A stretch of 64,000 nt of DNA, from the NCBI GenBank assembly GCA_016234485.1, contig JACRBL010000049.1, positions 17,095 through 81,094 on the forward strand. Reading direction: 5' to 3'. Shown one piece after another: positions 18,873 through 27,792 of this stretch. Below the pieces are notes generated by a model. The model had not been told where the DNA came from and searched no databases. It saw nothing but the letters and a program-made list of their open reading frames with translations. The DNA comes from Chloroflexota bacterium. GTDB lineage: Bacteria > Chloroflexota > Anaerolineae > Anaerolineales > Villigracilaceae. A program made the translations under genes and the position numbers. Every line of letters starts with the position of its first letter. Positions within the stretch are counted from its first letter, which is position 1.

Positions 18873-19292
18873 ATGGAAAAGAAATCAATCCAACAAGCCT
18901 CTTTCCTGTACGTTGAAGACGACGCATCCAACCGCCAGGTGATGCAACTGCTCATGCAGAAAGTCATGCGTGCGCAAGCGCTAATCATCTTTGAAGACAG
19001 CGTTGATTTTATGACGAGGGTCAAAGCATTGTCCCCGCGCCCGGATGTCGCCCTGCTAGATATCCACGTTCGCCCTCATAATGGATTTGAGATGCTCGAC
19101 ATGCTACGCGCAGACCCGCAGTTTCACCATATTACAGTCATTGCCTTGACTGCCAGTGTGACGAATGAGGAAGTGGAACAACTGCGTTCGAGTGGTTTTG
19201 ACGGCGCAATCGGCAAGCCCCTTCGAGCATCCATCTTCCCTGGTTTGTTGGAGCGGATATTAAAAGGTGAATCCGTTTGGTATGTTTCATGA
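18873..19292 (+). CDS. Single-domain response regulator (CheY-like)
   Basis: The start is taken at ATG 18873 with GGAG eight bases upstream. An alternative ATG at 18852 overlaps the kinase stop as ATGA and adds seven residues. The 139-residue receiver has the acidic pair in FLYVEDDASN, the phosphoacceptor Asp in PDVALLDIHVRP, T in VIALTAS and Lys in GAIGKPLRAS. No output domain is present, so it probably acts by protein contact or as a phosphorelay intermediate for the kinase encoded just upstream. Confidence 0.9.
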   Translation: MEKKSIQQASFLYVEDDASNRQVMQLLMQKVMRAQALIIFEDSVDFMTRVKALSPRPDVALLDIHVRPHNGFEMLDMLRADPQFHHITVIALTASVTNEEVEQLRSSGFDGAIGKPLRASIFPGLLERILKGESVWYVS

Positions 19293-19337
19293 ACCGGTCA
19301 AAAGGATTTTGCAACCCTCGCAAAGAAGGAGTCTCGT

Positions 19338-19763
19338 ATGTCGAACATATTGGAAGGAAAACGGATTTTTATAATCGAAGATGATGTTCTAAACCTGGCA
19401 ATATTCAGCGCCTGCTTACGCAAGAGCGGCGCAATCATAGTGGAGGATGTTTTTGGCTATGGCTTTGCTCACGGCGTTGCCGCCCACATAAGCGAACGCC
19501 TGCCGGTTGACCTTATTGTGCTCGACATCATGTTGCGCAGAGGGTTGAACGGGTATGATGTTTACAATGAAATCCGAAAAACCCCTCAGATGGCGGATAT
19601 TCCAATTGTTGTGGTTACGTCCCTGGATTCTGAAACTGAAATTCCGAAGGCAAAAGCCAGGGGACTGAATGGCTTTATCAGCAAACCCATCAACGCCTCG
19701 GAATTTCCCGGACAATTGGCCTCGATCATTAGCGGTAAAAGCGTTTGGATTAACAGCCGATAG
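19338..19763 (+). CDS. Single-domain response regulator (CheY-like)
   Basis: The 141-residue receiver has IFIIEDDVLN, the phosphoacceptor Asp in VDLIVLDIMLRRG, VVVTSLDS and Lys in GFISKPINASEFPGQL. The end of this motif resembles the preceding receiver (GKPLRASIFPGLLERI), and both end with a similar SVW tail, so the two are tandem duplicates. AGGAG precedes the ATG. With the kinase at 17014 it makes a kinase plus two-receiver system that may feed the HD-GYP enzyme downstream. Confidence 0.9.
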   Translation: MSNILEGKRIFIIEDDVLNLAIFSACLRKSGAIIVEDVFGYGFAHGVAAHISERLPVDLIVLDIMLRRGLNGYDVYNEIRKTPQMADIPIVVVTSLDSETEIPKAKARGLNGFISKPINASEFPGQLASIISGKSVWINSR

Positions 19764-19799
19764 CGTTTAGCAATGGCCCTGGCGTCTCTCTGCTTCAAA

Positions 19800-19867
19800 A
19801 TAAACCTTGAAATAAACTTTTGCCCGATGTCAAAGAAGGCAAGTTGGGCTATATAGCATTCACTGCC
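19800..19867 (+). promoter_or_regulatory. Conserved 68-bp upstream element, copy 1
   Basis: The core 19800-19829 has two ATAAAC words 12 bp apart followed by TGCCCGATG, and is 28/30 identical to each of the other two copies. A GGCTA word follows at the same distance in all copies. It ends 61 bp before the HD-GYP gene. Probably a promoter or operator; the binding factor is unknown. Confidence 0.75.
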
Positions 19868-19927
19868 GATGGATAATGGCTAGCCTTATCTCATATAAAA
19901 TTTGTTTGATATTTTTGAGGAAACAAA

Positions 19928-20572
19928 TTGAACCTGGACCAAATTTACGATCTGCATGTTGAAAGCCTCGTGCGCATGCTTGCTTTACGCGATATCGAGA
20001 CAGAAACGCATACCCAGCGTGTTGCGGCCGCGGTCCAGGGTCTGGCGTATATCTGGGAGTTTCCATCGAACCAAATTGTTCACCTCCGCCGCGGCGCGTT
20101 ATTGCATGACATCGGAAAGATTGGCGTGCCTGACCATATCCTGCGCAAAAACGTCCCGCTCACGGCGGAAGAGCGCGCCATAATTTCTAGGCATCCTGCT
20201 GTTGCGTATGAATTATTGTCCCCATTATCCTATCTTCGCCCGGCATTGGATATCCCTTATTGCCACCATGAGAAATGGGATGGGACGGGTTATCCGCGCG
20301 GCCTGAAAGGAAGGCAAATTCCCTTTGCCGCGCGGCTTTTTGCCGTCGTGGACACCTGGGATGCCCTGCTTTCCGATCGCCCCTATCGCCTTGCCTGGTC
20401 GGTAGACCAAACCAGGGATTATATGCGGGCTCAATCCGGTAAATCCTTTGAACCGAATATCGTGGAAACCTTCCTAAGCGCTCTGGATGCCTCAAATAAG
20501 ATTGCCTTTTGCCCATCGGCATCGAAATCGCCTTCTCTCCGTTTCGCTGATTTAAGTGGGATATCGGCTTAA
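19928..20572 (+). CDS. HD-GYP domain protein (probable c-di-GMP phosphodiesterase)
   Basis: The start is TTG 19928 with GAGG correctly spaced, giving MNLDQIYDLHVES. The metal-binding and catalytic motifs are all present: ETHTQRV, LLHDIGKIGVPD, ISRHP, CHHEKWDGTGYPRGL and FAVVDTWDALLSDRPYR. It is a 214-residue stand-alone HD-GYP domain with no receiver attached, although two separate receivers are encoded just upstream. HD-GYP enzymes hydrolyse cyclic di-GMP. The last 25 residues are unlike the family and may be a poorly conserved tail. Confidence 0.9.
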   Translation: MNLDQIYDLHVESLVRMLALRDIETETHTQRVAAAVQGLAYIWEFPSNQIVHLRRGALLHDIGKIGVPDHILRKNVPLTAEERAIISRHPAVAYELLSPLSYLRPALDIPYCHHEKWDGTGYPRGLKGRQIPFAARLFAVVDTWDALLSDRPYRLAWSVDQTRDYMRAQSGKSFEPNIVETFLSALDASNKIAFCPSASKSPSLRFADLSGISA

Positions 20573-20597
20573 GTTCAGCAATTTCGGAGGCCCGGAA

Positions 20598-20665
20598 ATA
20601 AACCTCGAAATAAACTTTCGCCCGATGACAGGGGGAATATGGAAGGCTAAACTACATTCACAAAC
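20598..20665 (+). promoter_or_regulatory. Conserved 68-bp upstream element, copy 2
   Basis: The core 20598-20627 reads ATAAACCTCGA, AATAAACTTTCGCCCGATG. The same spacing to GGCTAAACT (-10-like) and CACAAAC holds as in copy 3 without gaps. The polyferredoxin gene starts 28 bp after its end. Confidence 0.8.
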
Positions 20666-20692
20666 AATCCGTGAATCAATTGGAGACCTTCC

Positions 20693-21664
20693 ATGTCAAA
20701 CACACAAAGACTCAAAAACGATTTCAATTTCAAAAAAATGACCGTCCCACTGGTGGTCATGCTCGCCTTTCTGACCCTGGGATTCGTGATGTGGCGTTCC
20801 TCGGGCGCGATTATGGCGCTGTTTTTCTTTGGTTACATCGGCATTTCTGTTGGCATTGGCTTGGGGTTATATGCCGCCCTGCCCAAAAAGAAAAAACCGC
20901 TTGGCCGTAAACTGTCGCTCTTCCTGGTTGGCTCGTTCCTGGTCGGGTTTGCCGCGATTTACGGCGGCGAGAATATGCAGATCGAAGGCATGTTCTTCGG
21001 ATTGCTGAGCGGAGTCTTTCAGGCGGCAGTTGTCCACTACCTGATCGCCAAAGTTTTCGGTCCGATGTTGTTCGGACGCATCTGGTGTGGGTGGGCTTGC
21101 TGGACGGTGATGATATTGGATCTGCTACCTTTTCAGCGCCCGGCGGGTCGTTTGTCCGGACGTTGGGGCTGGTTCCGTTACCTGCACTTTATCCTTAGCC
21201 TCGGGCTGGTCGCGGCGGCCTGGTACGGATTTGGCTTCCGCGAAGGCGCAATGGGACAAGCCGCTCTGGTCTGGTACATCGTCGGCAACCTGTTCTATTA
21301 CCTGATCGGGATCGCGCTGGCTTATGCCTTGAAAGATAACCGCGCGTTTTGCAAATACATTTGTCCGGTGACTGTGCCGCTGAAAATCACCTCCCGCTTT
21401 GCCCTGCTCAAAATTGGCGGTGAAGCCGAGAAGTGCAATGACTGCCAGGCCTGCGTGAAGATGTGCCCGATGGATATCCGCGTGCCCGAATATATTCTCA
21501 ACAACCAGCGCGTGCTTTCCACGGAATGCAGTCTATGCCAAACCTGCATCACGGTCTGCGCCAAGGATGCGTTGAAACTATCCTTTGGCTTCGACTTGGG
21601 CGGCAAGGATTTACTCCGCGAGCGCGCCCCCAAGTTGCCCGCTGAGGCTGTGGCAGCGGATTAA
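20693..21664 (+). CDS. NapH/NosR-like membrane polyferredoxin
   Basis: The 323-residue protein has five to six membrane segments, then two ferredoxin-type clusters: CNDCQACVKMCPMD and CSLCQTCITVCAKD. Between them and the membrane part lie the family cysteine motifs GRIWCGWACW and CKYICPV. This is the NapH/MauN/RdxA-like fold, which moves electrons across or along the membrane. The usual CGxxCP in the first motif is CGWACW here. GGAG precedes the ATG. It is not next to a nap, nos or cytochrome oxidase gene, so the partner is open. The upstream element suggests shared control with the HD-GYP and hydrolase genes. Confidence 0.88.
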   Translation: MSNTQRLKNDFNFKKMTVPLVVMLAFLTLGFVMWRSSGAIMALFFFGYIGISVGIGLGLYAALPKKKKPLGRKLSLFLVGSFLVGFAAIYGGENMQIEGMFFGLLSGVFQAAVVHYLIAKVFGPMLFGRIWCGWACWTVMILDLLPFQRPAGRLSGRWGWFRYLHFILSLGLVAAAWYGFGFREGAMGQAALVWYIVGNLFYYLIGIALAYALKDNRAFCKYICPVTVPLKITSRFALLKIGGEAEKCNDCQACVKMCPMDIRVPEYILNNQRVLSTECSLCQTCITVCAKDALKLSFGFDLGGKDLLRERAPKLPAEAVAAD

Positions 21665-21672
21665 TCAGACAA

Positions 21673-21701
21673 ACCCTAAAGGTCTCTGAGACCTTTAGGG
21701 T
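21673..21701. repeat. Intergenic palindrome (ACCCTAAAGGTCTC arms)
   Basis: Perfect 14-bp arms, ACCCTAAAGGTCTC and GAGACCTTTAGGGT, surround a single T. It lies between the polyferredoxin and DUF998 genes. It resembles the palindromes at 40978-41010 and 56545-56577 in length and in the AGGT/ACCT centre. Confidence 0.85.
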
Positions 21702-21724
21702 CTCAACAACAGGAGAATCTTCAA

Positions 21725-22351
21725 ATGAAACGAAAACCCTTCACCCTCGCTGTGACATACTGGATCGCGATCATCGTCATTGCCCATTTCTTTGCGCCGC
21801 CAGGATACGTTTGGACGCAAAATACGATCAGTGAACTGGCCTCCCAGGGCCACACATACAAGTGGATCATGCAGGCCGGCCTGTCGGGTTTCGGCGCCCT
21901 GGTAATGCTGGCCGTTGGAATGTCCATCTTTAGAACGAAAAAGGCGCTCATTCCCGTGCTCCCCGTGATGCTGTATGGTCTGGGCGTATTCTTATCTGGC
22001 ATCTATTGCGCCGCGCCGATCGATCCTTCGATTGAGTACTCAGTTGCGGAAGCTAGGTTACATTCTACCTTTGCAACAGCAGCGGGTTTGAGTCTGAGTG
22101 CGGGCATTTTGTGGCACATTTTCGCATCTTCCAATGGAAGTGAAAAACTGGCGCACACCATCTTTCTCGCCGCCGTGGTTGGTTTTTCGATGCTCTTTGG
22201 CTTGGTTGAGAACGGCACGATTGATGCCGGATTAGGGATTGTGCAACGATGCGTCTATTTGAGCGGTTTTGCCTGGCTTATCTATCAAGAACACACATTT
22301 GTGAATAAACGACAAACCCAAGCGAGTTTTCAGAAAGAGTTTGCTGCATGA
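21725..22351 (+). CDS. DUF998 family membrane protein
   Basis: The 208-residue protein has six hydrophobic segments and the family pattern PPGYVWTQNTISELASQGH after the first helix, with the conserved SEL and the later HSTFATAAGLSLS and GLVENG stretches. AGGAG precedes the ATG. The stop overlaps the amidohydrolase start by ATGA, so the two are coupled. DUF998 proteins have no settled function. Confidence 0.82.
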   Translation: MKRKPFTLAVTYWIAIIVIAHFFAPPGYVWTQNTISELASQGHTYKWIMQAGLSGFGALVMLAVGMSIFRTKKALIPVLPVMLYGLGVFLSGIYCAAPIDPSIEYSVAEARLHSTFATAAGLSLSAGILWHIFASSNGSEKLAHTIFLAAVVGFSMLFGLVENGTIDAGLGIVQRCVYLSGFAWLIYQEHTFVNKRQTQASFQKEFAA

Positions 22352-23838
22352 AAATTACACTTTATTACCTCCTTGTCGGAATCCTGTTTTTGGCAGGCGT
22401 GGGATTGTTCACACTCTTCAACCAGGGTATTCTCGACTTCAACCAGCCATACGCCCGCAATCTCCCGCAAAGGCTTGGGGATCACAATCCGGTTGTGGCG
22501 TTTGTGAACGTCAACGTTGTCCCGATGGACAGTGAACGGATTTTGGATGACCAGACTGTCGTCGTGCGCGACGGGGCGATTGAGTCGATTGGGTCCAGCG
22601 GCCAGATCGAAGTCCCGGCTGAGGCGTTGATCGTAGATGGGCGCGGAAAATATCTCATGCCCGGTCTGGTTGACATGCACGTCCATGTGACCAATGAAAA
22701 CGAGTTATTTCTCTTCGTCGCCCATGGCGTGACCTCAGTGCGTAACCTATGGGGCGGGCTGAACGGCGCCGACCATTTAGGGTGGCGCGCTAAAATCGAG
22801 GCTGGCGAAATGTTTGGGCCGACTCTCTACACCGCCGGTCCGATCATGGAAGGTCCCCCCAAGACCGTGCCGTGGATGCAGGTCTACGAAGACCCGGAAA
22901 GTGCGGCAGAAGCGGTCAATCAGCAGATTGACCAAGGCTACGATTTCATCAAGGTCTACGACTACATCAGCCTGCCGGTGTATGAGGCTGTCATCGAGAC
23001 GGCTCAGGCCCGGGGCGTGATGGTGGTGGGTCACACTCCCAGGAAGGTCGGGCTGGAACGGGTTTTGAACAGCGGGCAGGTTACCATCGAGCATATCTCG
23101 GGGTTTATTGACGCAGACGCCGGGGAGTACGGCGTCCCGGAGAGCGAGTTGCCGACATACGCAAAGATGGCCGCGGCTGACGGCGTCTACATCTGCCCGA
23201 CGATTGCCGTGTACCAGTTGTATGTTCCCGATGAAGATTTGCACCTGTTGGTAGAACGCCCGGAAATGGACTTGGTCTCTCCCAGGACGAAATTCATGTG
23301 GAAATATCTCCAGCGCCCCGGTTCGATGGGCAATGTCACTTATCAGGGTGATTACCCGGCCCGCATCAACGAGATGTTCTTGAACGTCACCCGTATCCTG
23401 CACGAACACGGCGTGAAGTTCATCCTGGGAACCGACACCAACAATCCCTACCTGGTTCCCGGCGCATCCCTGTTCGATGAGTTGGATTACCTGGTCGAGG
23501 CTGGGTTTAGTCCCTACGAAGCCCTCGAAACTGGCACTCGCAACGCCGCTGAAGCGATGGGCAAGTCCGATGAGTTCGGCACCATCGAAGTTGGCAAACG
23601 CGCGGACTTGATCCTGCTGGAAAATAATCCTTTATTGGATGTGAGCAATATCCAAAACCGATCGGGCGTGATGGTGCGCGGTCGCTGGCTGACCAACGAA
23701 CAATTGCAGTCCATGTTGGATGGGTTGGTTGAATCCTACAAGCCCAATTTGGTGGAGCGTCTTTGGCCGCTCGGTTTGATGGCGCTCTCAATTTACATGA
23801 TCGTTCGAAAGGCGCGACGGACTTCACGGGAGCAATAA
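22348..23838 (+). CDS. Membrane-anchored amidohydrolase
   Basis: The 496-residue protein has an N-terminal membrane helix (YYLLVGILFLAGVGLFTLF), a metal-dependent amidohydrolase barrel with MPGLVDMHVHV (HxH), GHTP, TIEHISG and FILGTDTNN (metal-site Asp), and a C-terminal membrane helix (LWPLGLMALSIYMIV). It resembles imidazolonepropionase-like or prolidase-like secreted amidohydrolases. The catalytic domain between two membrane helices is unusual. Substrate unknown; cyclic amides, peptides or lactones are possible. It overlaps the DUF998 gene and is followed one base later by the RDD gene, so the three form an operon. Confidence 0.88.
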   Translation: MKITLYYLLVGILFLAGVGLFTLFNQGILDFNQPYARNLPQRLGDHNPVVAFVNVNVVPMDSERILDDQTVVVRDGAIESIGSSGQIEVPAEALIVDGRGKYLMPGLVDMHVHVTNENELFLFVAHGVTSVRNLWGGLNGADHLGWRAKIEAGEMFGPTLYTAGPIMEGPPKTVPWMQVYEDPESAAEAVNQQIDQGYDFIKVYDYISLPVYEAVIETAQARGVMVVGHTPRKVGLERVLNSGQVTIEHISGFIDADAGEYGVPESELPTYAKMAAADGVYICPTIAVYQLYVPDEDLHLLVERPEMDLVSPRTKFMWKYLQRPGSMGNVTYQGDYPARINEMFLNVTRILHEHGVKFILGTDTNNPYLVPGASLFDELDYLVEAGFSPYEALETGTRNAAEAMGKSDEFGTIEVGKRADLILLENNPLLDVSNIQNRSGVMVRGRWLTNEQLQSMLDGLVESYKPNLVERLWPLGLMALSIYMIVRKARRTSREQ

Positions 23839-23839
23839 G

Positions 23840-24685
23840 ATGGATGATAAAAAACCTACTCTGCCCTCGGAGGATGAAAAAGGGATTCATTATGAAATCA
23901 AAGTCAAAGGTCAGTTGGAAGAACATTGGGCTGATTGGTTGGGCGGTCTAAGCATCACGCACGACGCACATGGAAATTCGCTCCTGACCGGCGTCGTCCC
24001 CGACCAGGCCGCGTTGCATGGAATTCTGGCGCAGATCCGCGATTTGGGATTGACTCTGATCTCGCTGACGCCTCAAGACGTGGAAAAAATGGAAGACACT
24101 GATGAAAACTCAATGGAAACACCACCCGAAGTTCCGAATAACATCCATTATGCAGGTTTTGCCAAACGGCTGACAGCCTTTGCATTCGACTACCTCATCA
24201 TCTGCGGTTATATCGCCCTGCTGATCGCAGCAACCTTGGCGGTATTCAAGATCGCCGAGTTCATGGGACTGTCTTTAGGCTGGCCAGAGAATCCTCTCCT
24301 GGCTGACCTGATGGCCTTTGTTACATTGATCCTGCCCGTCATTCTGTATTTCACCCTGCAAGAGAGTTCTCCCAGGCAGGCGACCTGGGGCAAGAGAAAA
24401 GCGGGCATTCGCGCGGTCAACGCCAATGGTGAGACATTGACCAGGCTGCAAGCCTTTGTACGTTCCCTGGTTAAGTTCCTGCCCTGGCAAATCGCCCACA
24501 CCAGTATTTATCACATTGAAGGATTACCGTTTGCACCTGTGGAGCCATCCCCTATGGTGATAACCGGGTTCGTACTGGTTTACCTGTTAGTCGGGATTTA
24601 TGTCGCTTCGGCGCTGATCTCGAAAAAACACCGCACGCCCTATGACTGGGCATCCGGTTCGTATGTAATCGTTGAAAAAGGATAA
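23840..24685 (+). CDS. RDD family membrane protein with N-terminal cytoplasmic domain
   Basis: The first 100 residues are soluble (KGQLEEHWADWLGGLSITHD) with a small alpha/beta look and the pattern LLTGVVPDQAALHGILAQI. The RDD domain then begins YAGFAKRLTAFAFDYLIIC and contains TWGKRKAGIRAVNANGE, with three to four membrane helices. RDD proteins are often accessory transport or ion-related proteins; the function here is unknown. The N-terminal part resembles a regulatory domain seen on other Anaerolineae membrane proteins, but I could not place it firmly. Confidence 0.82.
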   Translation: MDDKKPTLPSEDEKGIHYEIKVKGQLEEHWADWLGGLSITHDAHGNSLLTGVVPDQAALHGILAQIRDLGLTLISLTPQDVEKMEDTDENSMETPPEVPNNIHYAGFAKRLTAFAFDYLIICGYIALLIAATLAVFKIAEFMGLSLGWPENPLLADLMAFVTLILPVILYFTLQESSPRQATWGKRKAGIRAVNANGETLTRLQAFVRSLVKFLPWQIAHTSIYHIEGLPFAPVEPSPMVITGFVLVYLLVGIYVASALISKKHRTPYDWASGSYVIVEKG

Positions 24686-24732
24686 CGGTTGCAATTAACA
24701 GATTCTTCTAAATTTGGAAAAGGAAATTTGAA

Positions 24733-26652
24733 ATGAAAAAAATCAACAAAAAAACGATCATCATGGGAATGATCTCAATTCTGATAGCGGTTGCCGGAAC
24801 CTTCCCCGCAGCCTGGGCCCTGCCCGTTGTGGCGGGACCCGCCCACAGTCCCGCGGAACCGACCGATCCCATTGAGGTGGGGGCCTTCCTGGATGGCGTG
24901 ATGGCGTCCGAAATGACCAAGAATCAAGTCCCGGGCGCGGTTGTGGTGGTCGTCAAGGACGGTGAAGTCCTGTACGCCAGGGGTTATGGTTACGCCGACC
25001 TGGAAACGCGGAAACCTGTGGATCCCGCGACCACGCTGTTCCGCCCTGGTTCGGTCTCGAAGTTGTTCGTGTGGACTTCGGTGATGCAGCTCGTCGAGCA
25101 AGGCCGGCTCTCGCTGGACGCGGATGTGAACGGGTATTTGGATTTCAAAATCCCCGCCACTTATCCCGAACCGATCACGCTCAAGATGCTGATGTCCCAC
25201 ACGCCCGGCTTCGAAGAAAACGACGCGGAATTGTTCAAAAATAACGCAGACGGGATGCTGCCACTGGATGCATATCTCAAGAACCACATTCCTGCGCGCG
25301 TCTTTGCGCCCGGAACGGTCAGCGCATACTCCAATTATGGAACGGCGCTGGCGGGATATATCGTGGAGCGCGTTTCGGGCATGCCGTTTTACGAGTATGT
25401 GGAAAAGAATATTTTCGAGCCGCTGGGGATGACGCACGCCACCCTCCACCAGCCCCTGCCTGAAAACCTGGCAACGGACATGTCGGGCGGATACAACTAT
25501 GTGAACGGCGACTATTTGAAAACCGGGTTCGAATATGTGGTTGGTTACCCGGCAGGCGGGGCGAGCGCTTCCGGGCTGGACATGGCAAAGTTCATGATTG
25601 CCCATCTGCAAAACGGGCGTTATGGTGAAACGCGCATCCTGGAAGAGGAAACCGCCATCCAGATGCACAGTCAGTTGTTCACGTCCGATCCGCGCCTGAC
25701 GGGCATGGCTTATGGTTTCGGCGAGAAGTTCATCAACGGACAGCGCGTTATCGGGCATGGCGGCGACACGATGGTTTTCCACTCGAGACTCTTTCTCATC
25801 CCCGAGCAAAGCCTGGGAGTCTTCATCTCCACCAACGCTGCTGGCGGGGCAGATGCGGGGGAGGCAGTAGAGCGGGCTTTTGTCGAACGTTATTTCCCGG
25901 CCGAGCCTGCAGTCAAGCCGATCCCTGCAGCGGATTCCGAGGCGCGCATTGCCGCGTATACGGGCGAATACTACCTCTCACGCGGTAATTTCTCCGGGTT
26001 CTATAAAGCCTTCGGGTTACTAGCCCCAACCTCGGTCAGTGTGGATGAGAATCAACGCGTGCTCGCCATGGGGGCGCAATTTGTGGAGACAGAACCCGGA
26101 TTGCTGGTCAAAGTGGATCAACCGGATTTCAAACTGGTCATGAAAGAGGAAAATGGCCGGGTGATGATTTCTTCCTCGTCACCGGCCGCCTGGATCAAAG
26201 CCCGTTGGTATGAGAGGGTTTCCCTGCACCGGTTCATTCTCATCGGCGGTTTGATCCTGTTCCTGGTAGCGATGTTCAACTGGATCAAAGCCTTCTTCGC
26301 TGGCCTGTTCAAGCGCGAGCCGCGCCCGTTCCTGTCCCGTCTTGCGCGCCTGGCTGGCGGTCTGTTTGGATTGTCTTACCTGGTATTCCTTGTAATGCTG
26401 GTAACGCTGATATCGGAAGTAGACCCGGCGTTCGGTATTCCCAGCATGAACTTTGGGAGGCCCTCCTGGTTTGGGATGATGATGACCTTGCCGGTCGCGA
26501 TGGCAATTTTCGGGTTGTTGATGACGCCGTTTTCCGTTTTGGCTTGGGCGAAGCGCTACTGGACGGTCGGCGCACGCCTCTCGTATACCCTCCTGACCAT
26601 CTGGGGTCTGGCTGTGATCTGGTCCCTGTATTTCTGGAACCTTCTACTCTAG
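24733..26652 (+). CDS. Secreted/membrane serine hydrolase, beta-lactamase class C fold (1)
   Basis: The 639-residue protein has an N-terminal signal, then a beta-lactamase/penicillin-binding-like domain with S107-V-S-K110 (FRPGSVSKLF), the YSN motif (SAYSNYGTALAGY) and the third motif GHGGD. After about residue 400 comes a beta-rich domain and four to five C-terminal membrane helices. All three catalytic motifs are intact. It is a likely esterase or peptidase of the family that includes D-aminopeptidases and EstB, not necessarily a resistance enzyme. It is a close paralog of the protein at 30065-32014, sharing the same domain order. Confidence 0.9.
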   Translation: MKKINKKTIIMGMISILIAVAGTFPAAWALPVVAGPAHSPAEPTDPIEVGAFLDGVMASEMTKNQVPGAVVVVVKDGEVLYARGYGYADLETRKPVDPATTLFRPGSVSKLFVWTSVMQLVEQGRLSLDADVNGYLDFKIPATYPEPITLKMLMSHTPGFEENDAELFKNNADGMLPLDAYLKNHIPARVFAPGTVSAYSNYGTALAGYIVERVSGMPFYEYVEKNIFEPLGMTHATLHQPLPENLATDMSGGYNYVNGDYLKTGFEYVVGYPAGGASASGLDMAKFMIAHLQNGRYGETRILEEETAIQMHSQLFTSDPRLTGMAYGFGEKFINGQRVIGHGGDTMVFHSRLFLIPEQSLGVFISTNAAGGADAGEAVERAFVERYFPAEPAVKPIPAADSEARIAAYTGEYYLSRGNFSGFYKAFGLLAPTSVSVDENQRVLAMGAQFVETEPGLLVKVDQPDFKLVMKEENGRVMISSSSPAAWIKARWYERVSLHRFILIGGLILFLVAMFNWIKAFFAGLFKREPRPFLSRLARLAGGLFGLSYLVFLVMLVTLISEVDPAFGIPSMNFGRPSWFGMMMTLPVAMAIFGLLMTPFSVLAWAKRYWTVGARLSYTLLTIWGLAVIWSLYFWNLLL

Positions 26653-26718
26653 GTTCTTCGGTTGAGTTTTTTAAAGTTGACACTTGTAACACTTTGGTTG
26701 CAAACAAGGAGATTTGAA

Positions 26719-27762
26719 ATGAAAAGAATCAATAAAAAAGCAGGCTGCCTAACCCTCGTAGCCATTCTGCTCATCGCGGTCGGAATCCTAGCTTATCGGT
26801 TCGACCAGCCGGGAGAAGTTCCCGCAGTCATTTTCCAGGCGTCACCCGATTGGGAAACGTCTGTAGACCGTCCCGATATCCAACGAGAGCATGTATTAAT
26901 TCAGAGTGGCAAGGTCCAACTCGAAGCAGACCTGCTGATTCCCGTTGGCGGAAAAGAGAAAAAAGGCGCAGTCATCTTCATTGCAGGTTCAGGCCCTGTG
27001 ACTTATCAAGCCTATTTTGGCATCACCCAAAAATATGTACAGGATGTTTTTCTTCCGCGGGATATGGCGGTTCTGTATGTCAACAAACGCGGGATGGGCG
27101 AGTCGCAGGGAAATTGGAAACATCAGGATTTTCAAGACAGAGCGGATGATTTGTATGCTACGGTGCAGTTCCTAAAAGAACATGAAGAGATTGACCCTGA
27201 CCGCATCGGGATCATTGGGCATAGCCAGGGCGGTTGGATCGTCCCATTAACCGCTTCCCAACATGAGGATGTGGCCTTCTTCGTGAGCCTGGTTGGTCCA
27301 ACCACGGTTGTTTGGGAACAGATGGAAGATGACTATGAAAATGGGTTCCGTTGCCAGGGATATGAAGGCGCCGAGTTGGAGGAAAAGGTTGAGTCGATTT
27401 TGAAATGGGATCGAATTGGCGCCAAAATTGGAAAAATAATTCCTCTGGGTGAGATAGGTTTTCAGGCTGGTATTTTTGATTATGACCCGCGCCAGGCGTT
27501 GCAGACGGTCAAAAGCCCCGGCTTGCTGGTCTTCGCAGAAAATGATCCCACTGTGCCTGCCGATCAAAACCTGGCGCGCTTCGATGAAATTTTCAATGGC
27601 AACCCGCCGGACAACCTGCAAACCGTCACGATCTCAGGCGCGTATCACACGTTCCACTTGATGGATAAGTGTCTAAATTCCATTGATCAGATCTTATCCG
27701 CGCCGCTTTCTGATGAACTGGTTCAAGTGTTACAGGATTGGCTCACAAAGCAGGGATATTAG
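26719..27762 (+). CDS. Secreted alpha/beta hydrolase
   Basis: ATG 26719 is chosen because AAGGAG lies upstream and a signal helix follows (LVAILLIAVGILAYRF). The 347-residue protein has the oxyanion region FIAGSGPV, KRGMGESQG, the nucleophile elbow IIGHSQGGWIV, and a late His in GAYHTFH. It resembles acyl-peptide or dienelactone-type hydrolases. The ribosome-binding region and first seven codons (MKRINKK) nearly copy those of the unrelated serine hydrolase at 24733 (MKKINKK). Confidence 0.88.
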   Translation: MKRINKKAGCLTLVAILLIAVGILAYRFDQPGEVPAVIFQASPDWETSVDRPDIQREHVLIQSGKVQLEADLLIPVGGKEKKGAVIFIAGSGPVTYQAYFGITQKYVQDVFLPRDMAVLYVNKRGMGESQGNWKHQDFQDRADDLYATVQFLKEHEEIDPDRIGIIGHSQGGWIVPLTASQHEDVAFFVSLVGPTTVVWEQMEDDYENGFRCQGYEGAELEEKVESILKWDRIGAKIGKIIPLGEIGFQAGIFDYDPRQALQTVKSPGLLVFAENDPTVPADQNLARFDEIFNGNPPDNLQTVTISGAYHTFHLMDKCLNSIDQILSAPLSDELVQVLQDWLTKQGY

Positions 27763-27792
27763 TAGAAGATGACAAATCAAAAAGGATAAACC

